This document shows, one piece after another, positions 18,170-27,862 of a DNA stretch of 64,000 bases. Location: contig NZ_VULX01000015.1 of NCBI RefSeq assembly GCF_009696465.1, positions 1 to 64,000 on the forward strand, in the 5' to 3' direction. Position 1 is the stretch's first letter. Each line of letters begins with the position of its first letter. A model generated the notes under the pieces. That model saw only the letters and a list, made by a program, of their open reading frames with translations, was not told the origin of the DNA and did not search any database. The position numbers and the translations under genes are program-made. This stretch comes from Inconstantimicrobium porci. Lineage in GTDB: Bacteria > Bacillota > Clostridia > Clostridiales > Clostridiaceae.

Positions 18170-19126
18170 TTATTTTAATTTTTGTTCGCTTCGTATTTCA
18201 TTAGCGATTTTTTCTATTTTTCTAAGTCTATGATTAACTCCTGACTTACCAACTGGCGGAACAAGCATTTCGCCAAGTTCCTTCAGTGATTCATCTGGAT
18301 ACATCATTCTAAGCTCTGCAATCTCTCTCAGATTGTCAGGAAGTCTTCCAAGCCCTAATTCCTTCTGTATAAGTTTAATACTTTCTACCTGCCTTACAGC
18401 AGCATTAACTGTCTTGCTTAAATTAGCAGTTTCACAGTTAACAAGTCTGTTTACATTATTACGCATTTCTTTCATTATTCTGATATTCTCAAGTTCAAGC
18501 AATGATGTATGAGCGCCAATAATGTTAAGAAGATCAACTATTTGTTCTCCTTCTTTTATATAGACTATATATGAACTCTTTCTCTGTATAACCTTTGAAC
18601 TAAGGCCAAATCTGTTTATAAGCTTACATAAATCCTGAGCATATTCTTCCCTATGAGTTACAAACTCAAGGTGATATGTTTTTTCAGGATTACTTATACT
18701 TGCCCCGCCTAAGAATGACCCTCTAATATATGCTTTTGCATTGGCATCATCCTTGACCATCTCCTGATCTATTGTATAATCAAGAGATATGATTCCATCA
18801 ATAACTTTAAGAATTCCAGTTGCCTCAAGCAGCTTTTTAACTCCCATATCTTCAGTAATTAATACCATATATATATTATTCTTTTTAAGTGAGTTGCTCT
18901 TTTTGACCATTAATTTTGAATGAATATCAAAATGATCCTTTAATAAAAGGAATACTAGTCTTGCAAGGGCAGGGTTTTCTGTAGTTATCCTAAAGCTAAG
19001 CTTTCTGCCGCTAAATGCTAGTGTACCACTAACTTTCATTATGGCTGAAAGTTCACACAGTGCTTCATCATATGACATTTCTGCGCATCTGCATACTTCT
19101 CTTTTAACCTTTGATGAAAAAGACAT
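18170..19126 (-). CDS. whiA: WhiA sporulation/division regulator
   Basis: DNA-binding protein with an N-terminal LAGLIDADG-like domain (about residues 10-210, including AYIRGSFLGGASISNPEKTYH split by strands) and a C-terminal HTH (LREIAELRMMYPDESLKELGEML...). In Gram-positive bacteria it affects cell division and chromosome segregation. The endonuclease catalytic residues are lost in the family. Start MSFSSKVK at 19126 has AAAGGAG upstream; the ATG 15 bases earlier overlaps that RBS. It follows yvcK with 11 bases between. Confidence 0.92.
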   Translation of the reverse strand: MSFSSKVKREVCRCAEMSYDEALCELSAIMKVSGTLAFSGRKLSFRITTENPALARLVFLLLKDHFDIHSKLMVKKSNSLKKNNIYMVLITEDMGVKKLLEATGILKVIDGIISLDYTIDQEMVKDDANAKAYIRGSFLGGASISNPEKTYHLEFVTHREEYAQDLCKLINRFGLSSKVIQRKSSYIVYIKEGEQIVDLLNIIGAHTSLLELENIRIMKEMRNNVNRLVNCETANLSKTVNAAVRQVESIKLIQKELGLGRLPDNLREIAELRMMYPDESLKELGEMLVPPVGKSGVNHRLRKIEKIANEIRSEQKLK

Positions 19127-19137
19127 ATTTACTCCTT

Positions 19138-20472
19138 TCAATTCTTCTTTTCTTTTTGTTTCACTCTTTGAGATAAATACATATATTCAAGTATTTTCTT
19201 TCTATCAAAAAGTAACTTTTTCTCCATTATTGTCTGAATTAATATTTCAGCTAAATTCTCTGAATCATGTCTTACAAGGCCATTCTTCAACTTAACAAGA
19301 TTAGCCTCAACTATATTAATTCCCAGTTTTTCTATATTTTCTTTGTCGAGTTCTACTGGCTGAGCTCCATCTAATTCATACTGGTTTGCATTTTCCAGAG
19401 ATTCCTTGTCTACATTTGCAATAACATAATCTACAATATCTCTTCCGCCATATTTTCTTAATGTTTTTAAATGATCTGAAACTGCAAAATTATCAGTTTC
19501 TCCCGGCTGTGTCATGATATTAGATATATAAATCTTTATAGCATTACTTTTTCTTACAGAAGAAGCGATATCCTTCACAAGTATATTGGGAATTACACTT
19601 GTATAAAGACTACCTGGTCCCATAACTATGGCATCTGCTTCTTTGATTGCCTGAAGCGCATCTTCAAGTGGCTTAGCATTTTCAGGTGTAATCATAAGTT
19701 TCTTAATTTTACTCTTCTGCTTCAATGCTTCCTTAGGTATATCAGATTCACCTTCAACAATATTGCCATTTTCAAGTTCTGCTTTTAAATGCATGTTTTC
19801 AAGTGTAACAGGCAGAACCTTTCCTGTTACAGCAAGTACTGAACTCATTTTCTGAACAGCACTTTCAAAGTTGTCTGATACTCCATTCATTGCTGCAAGG
19901 AACAGGTTACCAAAGCTTTGATTCTTAAGCCTACCATCTGTAAACCTATATTGAAGTAGTTCATCCATAAGAGGTTCTGTATCTGCAAGTGCAAGTATGC
20001 AGTTTCTTATGTCTCCAGGTGGAAGAATTCCCAGGTCTTCTCTTAACGCTCCTGAACCACCTCCATCATCCGCTACAGTTACAATTGCTGTGATATTAGA
20101 AGTATAATATTTTAATCCTCTAAGCATTGTTGAAAGGCCAGTTCCTCCACCAATTACTACAATTTTAGGTCCTTTTATAAGCAGTCTTTTTTCATAAATA
20201 AGATTCTCCATCTTTTTATTATCAATTGAAATTTTTATATAACCTTTATTAATAAGTGCGATAACCGATTTTATACCTTCAGTAACAGAAACATATATTA
20301 CCAGTATTCCTGTTACATTTAAAAATATAAAAAATATAAGATAATATGCATTGTAAACTCTCTTTGTCACGAGTTCATTTAATCCAAAAGCTATCATCAG
20401 AATACCAAGTATTGCATAGCTAATCCATCTTTTAACCTTTATCCCTGGCTTAAGCCAGTCAATCATCTTCAT
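19138..20472 (-). CDS. yvcK: YvcK/gluconeogenesis factor, CofD-like, with N-terminal membrane segment
   Basis: UDP-GlcNAc-binding protein needed for growth on gluconeogenic carbon and for wall synthesis in bacilli. The core starts near residue 104 with [17 protein letters not shown], then [27 protein letters not shown] and [14 protein letters not shown], all typical. The 444-residue form carries about 100 extra N-terminal residues with two membrane helices (residues about 15-33 and 40-63), absent from B. subtilis YvcK but seen in clostridia. It overlaps rapZ by four bases. Confidence 0.92.
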   Translation of the reverse strand: MKMIDWLKPGIKVKRWISYAILGILMIAFGLNELVTKRVYNAYYLIFFIFLNVTGILVIYVSVTEGIKSVIALINKGYIKISIDNKKMENLIYEKRLLIKGPKIVVIGGGTGLSTMLRGLKYYTSNITAIVTVADDGGGSGALREDLGILPPGDIRNCILALADTEPLMDELLQYRFTDGRLKNQSFGNLFLAAMNGVSDNFESAVQKMSSVLAVTGKVLPVTLENMHLKAELENGNIVEGESDIPKEALKQKSKIKKLMITPENAKPLEDALQAIKEADAIVMGPGSLYTSVIPNILVKDIASSVRKSNAIKIYISNIMTQPGETDNFAVSDHLKTLRKYGGRDIVDYVIANVDKESLENANQYELDGAQPVELDKENIEKLGINIVEANLVKLKNGLVRHDSENLAEILIQTIMEKKLLFDRKKILEYMYLSQRVKQKEKKN

Positions 20473-21353
20473 AGTTTTCTTGCACCTCTGTTGACATCCT
20501 CATTTATATCTCTGTGTTCAATTGTAACTTCGTACTCTGTCTGCTTAAGTCTTTCATAAAGCGCATTTGCTATAGCAACAGAACGATGTCTTCCTCCTGT
20601 ACATCCTATTGATATGATAAGCTGTCTCTTTCCTTCCTTAACATAATTAGGTATCAGGAACTTCAGCATATCTTCAAGTTTAGCTATAAATTGTTTTGTT
20701 TCATCATGATTTAATACATAATCCTGTACTGGTTTATCATTTCCTGAGAAAGGTTTCAATTCTTCAATATAAAATGGATTTGGAATAAATCTCACATCAA
20801 AAACAAGATCTGAATCTGTAGGTATTCCATATTTGAATCCAAAAGATAATACAGTTAAGTTAAGCTGCTTACCTGAAACTTTACCATTTCCATATAAAAG
20901 ATTAATCTTAGCACGTAAATCCTTTATTGCATATTTAGATGTATCAATTATATTATCAGCCCTGCTCTTTAATTCTCTAAGCTTATTTCTTTCAGCTTCA
21001 ATTCCTGTTATAACTCTACCGTTTGGTGATAAGGGATGACTTCTTCTAGTTTCCTTAAATCTTTTAACAAGTACTTCATCTGATGCCTCTAAAAATAGTA
21101 TCTCATATGTAAAATTACTCTTCTTAAGTTCCATAAGACTTTCGAATAAATCATCAAAAAATACTCCGCCTCTTATGTCTATAACCAGTGCAACTTTATC
21201 AATTTTTCCATCACTCTGCATACATGCCTCAGCAAATTTTGAGATAAGTTTCGGTGGAAGATTGTCGACACAAAAGTATCCTAAGTCCTCCAAACTTCTA
21301 GTTGCCTGTGTTTTTCCTGCTCCTGATAACCCTGTTACTATTACAAAACGCAT
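20469..21353 (-). CDS. rapZ: RapZ-family nucleotide/RNA-binding regulator
   Basis: P-loop NTPase of the YvcJ/RapZ family. Walker A is [14 protein letters not shown] at residues 5-18; Walker B-like ALVIDIRGG is near 60; the C-terminal domain ends [17 protein letters not shown], the family signature. RapZ controls glucosamine-6-phosphate synthase through small RNAs in enteric bacteria, whereas YvcJ in bacilli affects competence, so the local role is uncertain. Start MRFVIVTG at 21353 has GGGAGTGA upstream. Confidence 0.92.
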   Translation of the reverse strand: MRFVIVTGLSGAGKTQATRSLEDLGYFCVDNLPPKLISKFAEACMQSDGKIDKVALVIDIRGGVFFDDLFESLMELKKSNFTYEILFLEASDEVLVKRFKETRRSHPLSPNGRVITGIEAERNKLRELKSRADNIIDTSKYAIKDLRAKINLLYGNGKVSGKQLNLTVLSFGFKYGIPTDSDLVFDVRFIPNPFYIEELKPFSGNDKPVQDYVLNHDETKQFIAKLEDMLKFLIPNYVKEGKRQLIISIGCTGGRHRSVAIANALYERLKQTEYEVTIEHRDINEDVNRGARKL

Positions 21354-21449
21354 AAATATCACTCCCAATTACTCGTAACACTATATACTTATTATATCAA
21401 CTAAAAACATTTTTGAATAGAACCTTTAGTTTTTAATAAAACATTAGAA

Positions 21450-21477
21450 AGTCCGCAGCTAAAATAACTACGGACTC
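21450..21477 (-). terminator. possible murB terminator
   Basis: AGTCCGCAG (21450-21458) and CTACGGACT (21469-21477) pair around a ten-base loop just after the murB stop on the minus strand. The T tract is broken (TTTCTAATGTTTT), so termination may be partial. Confidence 0.5.
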
Positions 21478-21481
21478 ATAT

Positions 21482-22393
21482 CTAATCTTCACCAACTATT
21501 CGAACTTCTGTCTGTAACTCAACATTAAATTTTTCTCTAACTGTATCTTGCACATGTTTTATAACATCCAGTACATCCTTAGCAGTAGCACCACCCTTGT
21601 TAATCACAAAACCTGAATGTTTTTTAGAAACAGCTGCTCCACCAATACAAAATCCCTTAAGGCCTGCTTCCTGAATAAGTTTTCCAGTAAAATGTCCTTC
21701 TGGTCTTTTAAATGTGCTTCCAGCTGATGGATATTCTAGTGGTTGCTTTTCTTCCCTTCTCTTTGTAAGATCATTAACTCTATCTTCTATCTTCTGATGC
21801 TCACCTTTTTCAAGGGTAAATGTAGCAGATACTACTACATATCCTTTCTTCATAACTATACTTGTTCTATATCCAAGTTCTAGTTCATCACAGCCTATAT
21901 TAATGATATTTCCATTGTCATCTATTACTTCTGCTTCTTTAATCACATATGAAATTGCACCATCATATGCACCAGCATTCATAAAAACAGCTCCACCTAC
22001 AGTTCCTGGTATACCACACGCAAATTCAAATCCTGTAAGATTATTTTCAAGTGCCTTCTTTGATACATCTGCAAGTAATGCTCCACATTGTGCCTTTATC
22101 TCATTATTTTTAACGACTATATTATCAAGTGAACATAATTTAATTACGACGCCTCTTATGCCCCCGTCTTTAACTAACATATTAGAGCCATTTCCAAGTA
22201 TTAAGTATGGGACATTATTTTCTTTGCATAAATCTATAGTTCTCTTTATCTGCTCTACGTTTCTAGGATTAACTAAAATATCTGCAGGTCCTCCTACTTT
22301 AAAATATATATGTTTGCTCATAGGCGAATTTAGCTCTATCTGCTCTTTTCCATATACATTTAACAATACGTTATAGAATTCTTTATAATTCAT
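21482..22393 (-). CDS. murB: UDP-N-acetylenolpyruvoylglucosamine reductase
   Basis: Reduces UDP-GlcNAc-enolpyruvate to UDP-MurNAc with NADPH and FAD, the second committed step of peptidoglycan synthesis. The 303-residue type IIb enzyme has the FAD-binding LILGNGSNMLVKDGGIRGVVI, FACGIPGTVGGAVFMNAGAYDG (active-site region), LEYPSAGSTFKRP with the catalytic serine in GSTFKRP, and C-terminal GFCIGGAAVSKKHSGFVIN split by turns. RBS GAGGAG precedes the ATG. It lies between uvrC and rapZ in the common clostridial order. Confidence 0.96.
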   Translation of the reverse strand: MNYKEFYNVLLNVYGKEQIELNSPMSKHIYFKVGGPADILVNPRNVEQIKRTIDLCKENNVPYLILGNGSNMLVKDGGIRGVVIKLCSLDNIVVKNNEIKAQCGALLADVSKKALENNLTGFEFACGIPGTVGGAVFMNAGAYDGAISYVIKEAEVIDDNGNIINIGCDELELGYRTSIVMKKGYVVVSATFTLEKGEHQKIEDRVNDLTKRREEKQPLEYPSAGSTFKRPEGHFTGKLIQEAGLKGFCIGGAAVSKKHSGFVINKGGATAKDVLDVIKHVQDTVREKFNVELQTEVRIVGED

Positions 22394-22561
22394 TGTTTAG
22401 CTCCTCATTCATATTTTATAAATATAAGCAGGCAAAAATTACCTGATTTTTTAAATAAAAACAGATATTTGTCGCTACGTCTATTTACTCCTTAATAAGT
22501 ATATGATAACTTTGCTTTCATTATCAAGTGAAAATTTATTTTTTATTGACCATAATTTGCT

Positions 22562-24433
22562 TTAACTTTTTTTGCTCTCATTAAAATATGAAATTATGCT
22601 CTCTGCTGCTTTTCTATCAATGGATTCTGTATCAAGCAGTTCCTCCATAGTCGCATTTTTGATATTTTCTACACTACCAAACTTAATTAAGAGATTTCTT
22701 CTTCTTTTCTCTCCTACATTGGGAATGTCCTCTAGGATTGAATGAAGTGTTTTCTTATCTCTCAAACTCCTATGATATGTTATTGCAAATCTATGAACTT
22801 CATCTTGTATTCTTGTTATCATATGCATCAGGTTACTTCCCCTATTGATGATTATTTCCTTATTATTGTAAATCAAACCTCTTGTTCTATGCTTATCATC
22901 CTTTACCATACCACAGACAGGTATATTTATATCTAATTCTTCAAGTACTTCAAGTGCAATATTAACCTGACCCTTACCGCCATCCATCATAATAAGATCT
23001 GGAAAGAATGAAAACTTTCCTTTTGACAGTTCAAGATTTCTTTCTGCTATTGCCTTTACTTCATCAAGTCCTCTTTTAAATCTTCTTTGAAGTATTTCTC
23101 TCATACTGTCATAATCATTTGCACCTTTTACTGTTTTTATCTTAAATCTTCTGTAATCAGAATTCTTAGGCTTACCATTTTCAAATACAACCATAGATCC
23201 AACCGAATCTACTCCTTGTATATTAGAAATATCATAAGATTCAATTCTTAATGGTATTTCTTCAAGTTCAAGAAGTTCAGCTAATTCATTTAAGGAAGTC
23301 TTATTGATTTCCTTATCCTGAAGTATTTTCACTTTAAAATTCTCCATAGTGATTTTAGCATTCTGTGAAACCATATAAAGCATATCTTTCTTTTCGCCTT
23401 TTTGTGGTATCTTAATCCATACTTTAGAACCTCTTCTTATTGTCAGGAAATTCTCCAGCAGTTCTGAATCAGAAACTTCTGGAACATATATGTTTTTAGG
23501 AATATTGGCAGTTCCACTATAAAATGATGAAATAAATTCTGATAATATGTCTGCCCTGTCATCTCCCGATCTGTCTTCAATAACAAAATGTTCTCTGCCA
23601 GATACTTTTCCGTCTCTTACAAAGAATACCTGTACACAGACATCCTTATCATCAGAGTACATATTGATAAAGTCTTCATCGTCTTCTTTTGCAGTAAACA
23701 TCTTCTGCTTCTGAACTATGCTCTTGATTGCCATGATTTTATCTCTATATTTTGCAGCCTGCTCAAACTCTAAGTTTTCAGATGCTTCTTCCATCTGCTT
23801 TTTTAAGCCTGCAATAATATCATTATCTCTACCTGTTAAAATTCCTATTATATTCTTTATGTAGACACCATAATCCGCCTTAGATATATAGCCGGCACAT
23901 GGAGCACTACACAGCTTCAGATAATAATTAAGACATGGTCTTGAAGTTGTCTGCCCTTCAACTATATTTTTTCTGCATGTTCTAAGTGGATATAGTTTTT
24001 TTATAAGATCAATTGTTTCATAAACTGCTCCTGCATTTGTATAAGGTCCAAAGTATTTGTTGCCATCCTTTGCATAATTTCTTGTAACAAATACTCTTGG
24101 GAAATCTTCGTTTGTAGTTATCTTAATAAATGGGTAAAACTTATCATCTTTTAATGCTATGTTATATTTAGGGCTGTACTTTTTTATCAGATTACATTCC
24201 AGCAAAAGAGCTTCCATTTCAGAATCTGTCACAATATACTCAAATTCTGCAATATTTCTCACCATAGCCTTTACTTTTTCAGAATGATTTTTTGAGTTCT
24301 GAAAATACTGTCTTACCCTATTTTTTAATATCTTGGCTTTTCCTACATATATAACTTCGCCCAGGGTGTTTTTCATAATATACACCCCAGGCTTATTAGG
24401 AAGAGTTTTTAGTTGTAATTCAAAATCAAACAT
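22562..24433 (-). CDS. uvrC: UvrABC excinuclease subunit C
   Basis: Makes both incisions around bulky DNA lesions after UvrB loading. Domains in order: GIY-YIG nuclease (GVYIMKNTLGEVIYVGKAK near residue 16), a cysteine-containing region (CLNYYLKLCSAPCAGYIS), the UVR UvrB-binding motif (MEEASENLEFEQAAKYRDKI near 212), the C-terminal RNase H-like nuclease (YDISNIQGVDSVGSMVVFENG; DLIMMDGGKGQVN) and a helix-hairpin-helix end (IPNVGEKRRRNLLIKFGS). Length 623 is normal. It directly follows the PBP gene with 13 bases between. Confidence 0.97.
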   Translation of the reverse strand: MFDFELQLKTLPNKPGVYIMKNTLGEVIYVGKAKILKNRVRQYFQNSKNHSEKVKAMVRNIAEFEYIVTDSEMEALLLECNLIKKYSPKYNIALKDDKFYPFIKITTNEDFPRVFVTRNYAKDGNKYFGPYTNAGAVYETIDLIKKLYPLRTCRKNIVEGQTTSRPCLNYYLKLCSAPCAGYISKADYGVYIKNIIGILTGRDNDIIAGLKKQMEEASENLEFEQAAKYRDKIMAIKSIVQKQKMFTAKEDDEDFINMYSDDKDVCVQVFFVRDGKVSGREHFVIEDRSGDDRADILSEFISSFYSGTANIPKNIYVPEVSDSELLENFLTIRRGSKVWIKIPQKGEKKDMLYMVSQNAKITMENFKVKILQDKEINKTSLNELAELLELEEIPLRIESYDISNIQGVDSVGSMVVFENGKPKNSDYRRFKIKTVKGANDYDSMREILQRRFKRGLDEVKAIAERNLELSKGKFSFFPDLIMMDGGKGQVNIALEVLEELDINIPVCGMVKDDKHRTRGLIYNNKEIIINRGSNLMHMITRIQDEVHRFAITYHRSLRDKKTLHSILEDIPNVGEKRRRNLLIKFGSVENIKNATMEELLDTESIDRKAAESIISYFNESKKS

Positions 24434-24446
24434 CTATAGGCACCTC

Positions 24447-25919
24447 CTATTTAGATAGTGCTGATCTTAAAATCTGCCCAGCTATAGGCGCTGCTACCTC
24501 TCCACCATTTCCACCGGCTTCAACTATAACAGCAATAGCATATTGTGGATTGTCTACTGGCGCGAAACCAACAAACCATGCATGAGGCGTTCCATCCTTA
24601 CCATTAGGAAGTACATAATCAGCAGTACCTGTCTTTCCTGCTGCATTAAGTCCTCTGAACACTCCCCAATCTCTCTTAGCTCTATTGTCAACAAGTGTTG
24701 TCATATAATCCTTTATAGTATTAGCAACACTTTTTGAAATAACATCACTTCTTATTGCTTTTGATGATCCCTTTGATACAAAATCATTATCTTTATTTAC
24801 TACTTTACTAATCACAGTAGGCTGCATCATTGTACCTTCATTTGCTATTGTTGATGCTACAAGTGCCATCTGCATAGGTGTTGCAAGATCTTTACTCTGT
24901 CCGATACCTGACTGTGCTATACTTCCAGGCTCACTTTTACTTAGAGTAGGGAACTCACTTGTTTCAACGGCAAGACCTTCTGCCGGAACTTTATTATTAA
25001 AACCATATTTTTCAGCAGTAGCTTTAAGTTTTTCATTTCCAAGCTCTCCAGCAAGAGTACCAAATACAACATTGCTTGATACTTCAAGTGCTGTTCTTAA
25101 ATTAATTTTTCCATAAGAAGTGCCATGCTGGTTTCTTAATGACTGTTTTGAGTTAAAGACAATCTTACCATTATCATTAAATGTTCTGTTCTCAACACCA
25201 GGAATATTTTCAAGTGCTGATGAAAGTGTTATTAACTTAAATGTTGACCCTGGTGGATACATTCCTGAAACAACTTTATTCATCAAAGGATGACCTTTTA
25301 TTTCACCTGCATTAGCCTTTTTCATTACTTCTTCAAGGTCTTCAGGATTATATGAAGGCTTTGATACCATCGCTAGTACTTCTCCTGTCTTAGGATTAAG
25401 CACTACTGCAGCTCCATCATGATCACCTAATGCATCATATGCAGCTTTTTGTATTTTATTGTCAAAAGTAGTAAACACGCTGTTTCCAACTTTATCTTCC
25501 TTTTGATTTCTATTTTTAATAGCATCTTTAAAATTTAATGATCTTAATAGTTTCCCTAAAGTTATGCTATTATATTCTATAAGTGTTTTATCTAGTGTTC
25601 TCTCAAGACCAGATACTCCATATTTAGTATCTACGTATCCGAGTATATTTGCATAATACTTTCCTTCAGTATAAGTTCTTTTTTGTGTTGTAGCATTTAC
25701 CTTTTCACTCTTAGTAAGTGCCACACCATTTCTATCATAAATAGTTCCTCTCAAAACTTCATTTCTTTTAGCTGCAATTCGTATATTACCTGGTTTTTCA
25801 GCTATCTCAGGTGCCTTGAACACTTGAAAATAAGCAATATATGATATTAGCCCTATAAGTAAAAATACAAACACTATCATAACACGTTGTATTGACACAC
25901 TTAATTCTGTCTTCTTCAT
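24447..25919 (-). CDS. class B penicillin-binding protein (PbpA/FtsI-type transpeptidase)
   Basis: Membrane-anchored D,D-transpeptidase that crosslinks peptidoglycan. One N-terminal membrane helix (about residues 12-31), a short dimerisation region, and the transpeptidase domain with SxxK as GSTFK near residue 225, SSN in VSSNVVFG and KTGT in AGKTGTADYV. At 490 residues it is the short form typical of PbpA in actinobacteria and clostridia, which lie next to FtsW/RodA and FHA genes as here. The ftsW-like gene ends exactly at its start codon, so both are translated together, as a glycosyltransferase-transpeptidase pair. Confidence 0.92.
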   Translation of the reverse strand: MKKTELSVSIQRVMIVFVFLLIGLISYIAYFQVFKAPEIAEKPGNIRIAAKRNEVLRGTIYDRNGVALTKSEKVNATTQKRTYTEGKYYANILGYVDTKYGVSGLERTLDKTLIEYNSITLGKLLRSLNFKDAIKNRNQKEDKVGNSVFTTFDNKIQKAAYDALGDHDGAAVVLNPKTGEVLAMVSKPSYNPEDLEEVMKKANAGEIKGHPLMNKVVSGMYPPGSTFKLITLSSALENIPGVENRTFNDNGKIVFNSKQSLRNQHGTSYGKINLRTALEVSSNVVFGTLAGELGNEKLKATAEKYGFNNKVPAEGLAVETSEFPTLSKSEPGSIAQSGIGQSKDLATPMQMALVASTIANEGTMMQPTVISKVVNKDNDFVSKGSSKAIRSDVISKSVANTIKDYMTTLVDNRAKRDWGVFRGLNAAGKTGTADYVLPNGKDGTPHAWFVGFAPVDNPQYAIAVIVEAGGNGGEVAAPIAGQILRSALSK

Positions 25920-27176
25920 CTAAGCACCCTCCTCTGATATCTTCTGCAGTATTCCTAATGCAAAGAACATAGTAAGCATAGATGTACCACCATAACTTAT
26001 AAGTGGCAGAGTTATACCTGTAAGTGGGATAATTGTGAATATACCACCAACTATAACAAGTACCTGCATTACTATCATGGTACTAAAACCTACAGCTGCA
26101 AGCTGTGAGAACTTATCATCAGTAGCAAGTGATGCTCTCATTCCTCTGTAGAATAAAAGGAAATATACAAGCAATATACCTATAGCAAAAACAATCCCAT
26201 ACTCTTCACATATAACTGAATAAATATAATCTGTAGATCTTTCTGGAACACTTGAAGGCATTCCATTTCCTACCCCTACGCCTAATATCCCACCTGATGA
26301 TATTGCATATAATCCTTGAACAAGCTGATAGCTTTTAGTGCCTGCATACTGCCATACATTTCTCCAAACAAGTATTCTCAAACGCACATGTGCAAATAAC
26401 TTATAACTAATATATGCGCCTGCACTAAATAGTCCAAGGCAAGTAATAAGATATTTTGCTTTTGATGTAGATATATAAAGCACGGTCATTGATATACCAA
26501 AAAATATAAGTGCTGAACCTAAATCTCTTTGAAGTACAAGCAGTCCAAGACAAATCATTACTATGACTGCTGGCTCTATAAGCTGCTTAGTATCTTCTAT
26601 AAAATCCCCTTTATCTTCATAATGGCATAAAGCTGATGCTAAATATAAGACGAATAAAATCTTACCAATTTCTGAAGGCTGAAAACCAAAGCCAGCGATT
26701 CTTACCCAGTTTCTTGATCCATTAACCGTTTTACCTATAAAAGGTATAAACGGCATAGCCATAAATATAACTGTTCCTATCATATATACCTTCTTATACT
26801 TAACAAATGACTTTAAATCCGGTATTAGAACAACTATTAATATGTAGGCAGTTATTCCTGCCGAAAACCAAACAAGCTGCTTTAAATATTTACCCTGATC
26901 TGCTTTTATGACATTTAATCTGTACAAAACAGCAATGCTTATTATTGATAATACAGCTGCAAATATAAGAAGATACTTATCACCATCAGGATAAAATTTT
27001 CGTATTACAAAGTATCCAAAAGTAATAAGAACAATAAGTACTCCGCCTAAGACTAATGGAACCTTATCTATAGGATCTTCTTTTATAGACAGATTTATAA
27101 ATAAGCACATACAGAATAAAAAGATTAAGTACATTAATCTTCTTTCATACTTACTTCTTGAATCCATATAATTCAC
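25920..27176 (-). CDS. FtsW/RodA/SpoVE-family peptidoglycan glycosyltransferase
   Basis: SEDS-family polymerase of lipid II into glycan strands. The 418 residues hold about ten membrane helices and the family motifs GSRNWVRIAGFGFQPSEIGKI (conserved QPSE), VLQRDLGSALIFF, GVGNGMPSSVPERSTDYIYS and PLISYGGTSMLTMF. Its partner is the class B PBP encoded next. Whether it serves division (FtsW), elongation (RodA) or sporulation (SpoVE) cannot be decided; gene context with FHA and PbpA resembles the actinobacterial RodA arrangement. Confidence 0.92.
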   Translation of the reverse strand: MNYMDSRSKYERRLMYLIFLFCMCLFINLSIKEDPIDKVPLVLGGVLIVLITFGYFVIRKFYPDGDKYLLIFAAVLSIISIAVLYRLNVIKADQGKYLKQLVWFSAGITAYILIVVLIPDLKSFVKYKKVYMIGTVIFMAMPFIPFIGKTVNGSRNWVRIAGFGFQPSEIGKILFVLYLASALCHYEDKGDFIEDTKQLIEPAVIVMICLGLLVLQRDLGSALIFFGISMTVLYISTSKAKYLITCLGLFSAGAYISYKLFAHVRLRILVWRNVWQYAGTKSYQLVQGLYAISSGGILGVGVGNGMPSSVPERSTDYIYSVICEEYGIVFAIGILLVYFLLFYRGMRASLATDDKFSQLAAVGFSTMIVMQVLVIVGGIFTIIPLTGITLPLISYGGTSMLTMFFALGILQKISEEGA

Positions 27177-27180
27177 CTCA

Positions 27181-27621
27181 TTAATCTATAACCTTAAAAA
27201 CTATGTTACCTAATCTCACCTCATCATTAACACTCAGTTTTACTCTGCCATCAATCTTTGTGCCGTTAACAAATGTTCCATTCGTACTACCTAAATCTTC
27301 AATAAAAAATATATTGTTTTTAGTGTATATCTTTGCATGATATCCAGACACAAATTCATCATTTAAGACTATTGAATTATCCTCTTTTCTACCAAAAGAC
27401 AAAGTTTCTCTTACTGGAATAATTGATCCATTTTTTAAACTTTCTTTTGGCGTAGACTTTATTATCTCTAAACCATGTGCCTGTATAACCCTTCTTCTTT
27501 TACCTTTCTTCCCAGTTCTAACGTCTTTATACATTACCTTTAACGCATAATAAATAATATTATACAATATAACAATGAAAATTATGCCAAATATAAAGCT
27601 TGTTATTCTATTAAGACTCAT
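27181..27621 (-). CDS. membrane-anchored FHA-domain protein
   Basis: A 146-residue protein with one N-terminal membrane helix (about residues 9-28), a basic linker and a C-terminal forkhead-associated domain: LSFGRKEDNSIVLNDEFVSGYHAKI and DLGSTNGTFVNGTKI. FHA domains bind phosphothreonine, so it probably links Ser/Thr kinase signalling to the FtsW/PBP pair encoded just downstream, as FhaB does in actinobacteria (inference). Spacing to the ftsW-like gene is four bases. Confidence 0.9.
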   Translation of the reverse strand: MSLNRITSFIFGIIFIVILYNIIYYALKVMYKDVRTGKKGKRRRVIQAHGLEIIKSTPKESLKNGSIIPVRETLSFGRKEDNSIVLNDEFVSGYHAKIYTKNNIFFIEDLGSTNGTFVNGTKIDGRVKLSVNDEVRLGNIVFKVID

Positions 27622-27755
27622 AACTTCACCTCATAAAAAATGTTTATCTTCTTCGTCAGTATAAAACTAACTACTACTGATTATACACTAAAATACAATT
27701 CTGGACATACCCTATTAATTTTTATTCATCTAATCTTAAGAATTTAATAGACTAG

Positions 27756-27852
27756 AGATTAGAGAAAAGGATGAAACTCCCCTTGGGAGTTTCAAAATTA
27801 TATCTTATAATTGCTTCCTGTTCTCTTATCTCTGCTCTCATATCTCTAATCT
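27756..27852. repeat. MITE-like intergenic repeat, copy 1
   Basis: A 97-bp unit bounded by perfect ten-base inverted ends AGATTAGAGA (27756-27765) and TCTCTAATCT (27843-27852). It contains a nine-pair hairpin GAAACTCCC-CTT-GGGAGTTTC (27773-27793). A related unit lies at 35459-35543, and the hairpin alone recurs at 45725-45746. It may also act as the uvrA terminator region. Confidence 0.6.
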
Positions 27853-27862
27853 TCTTTGAATT

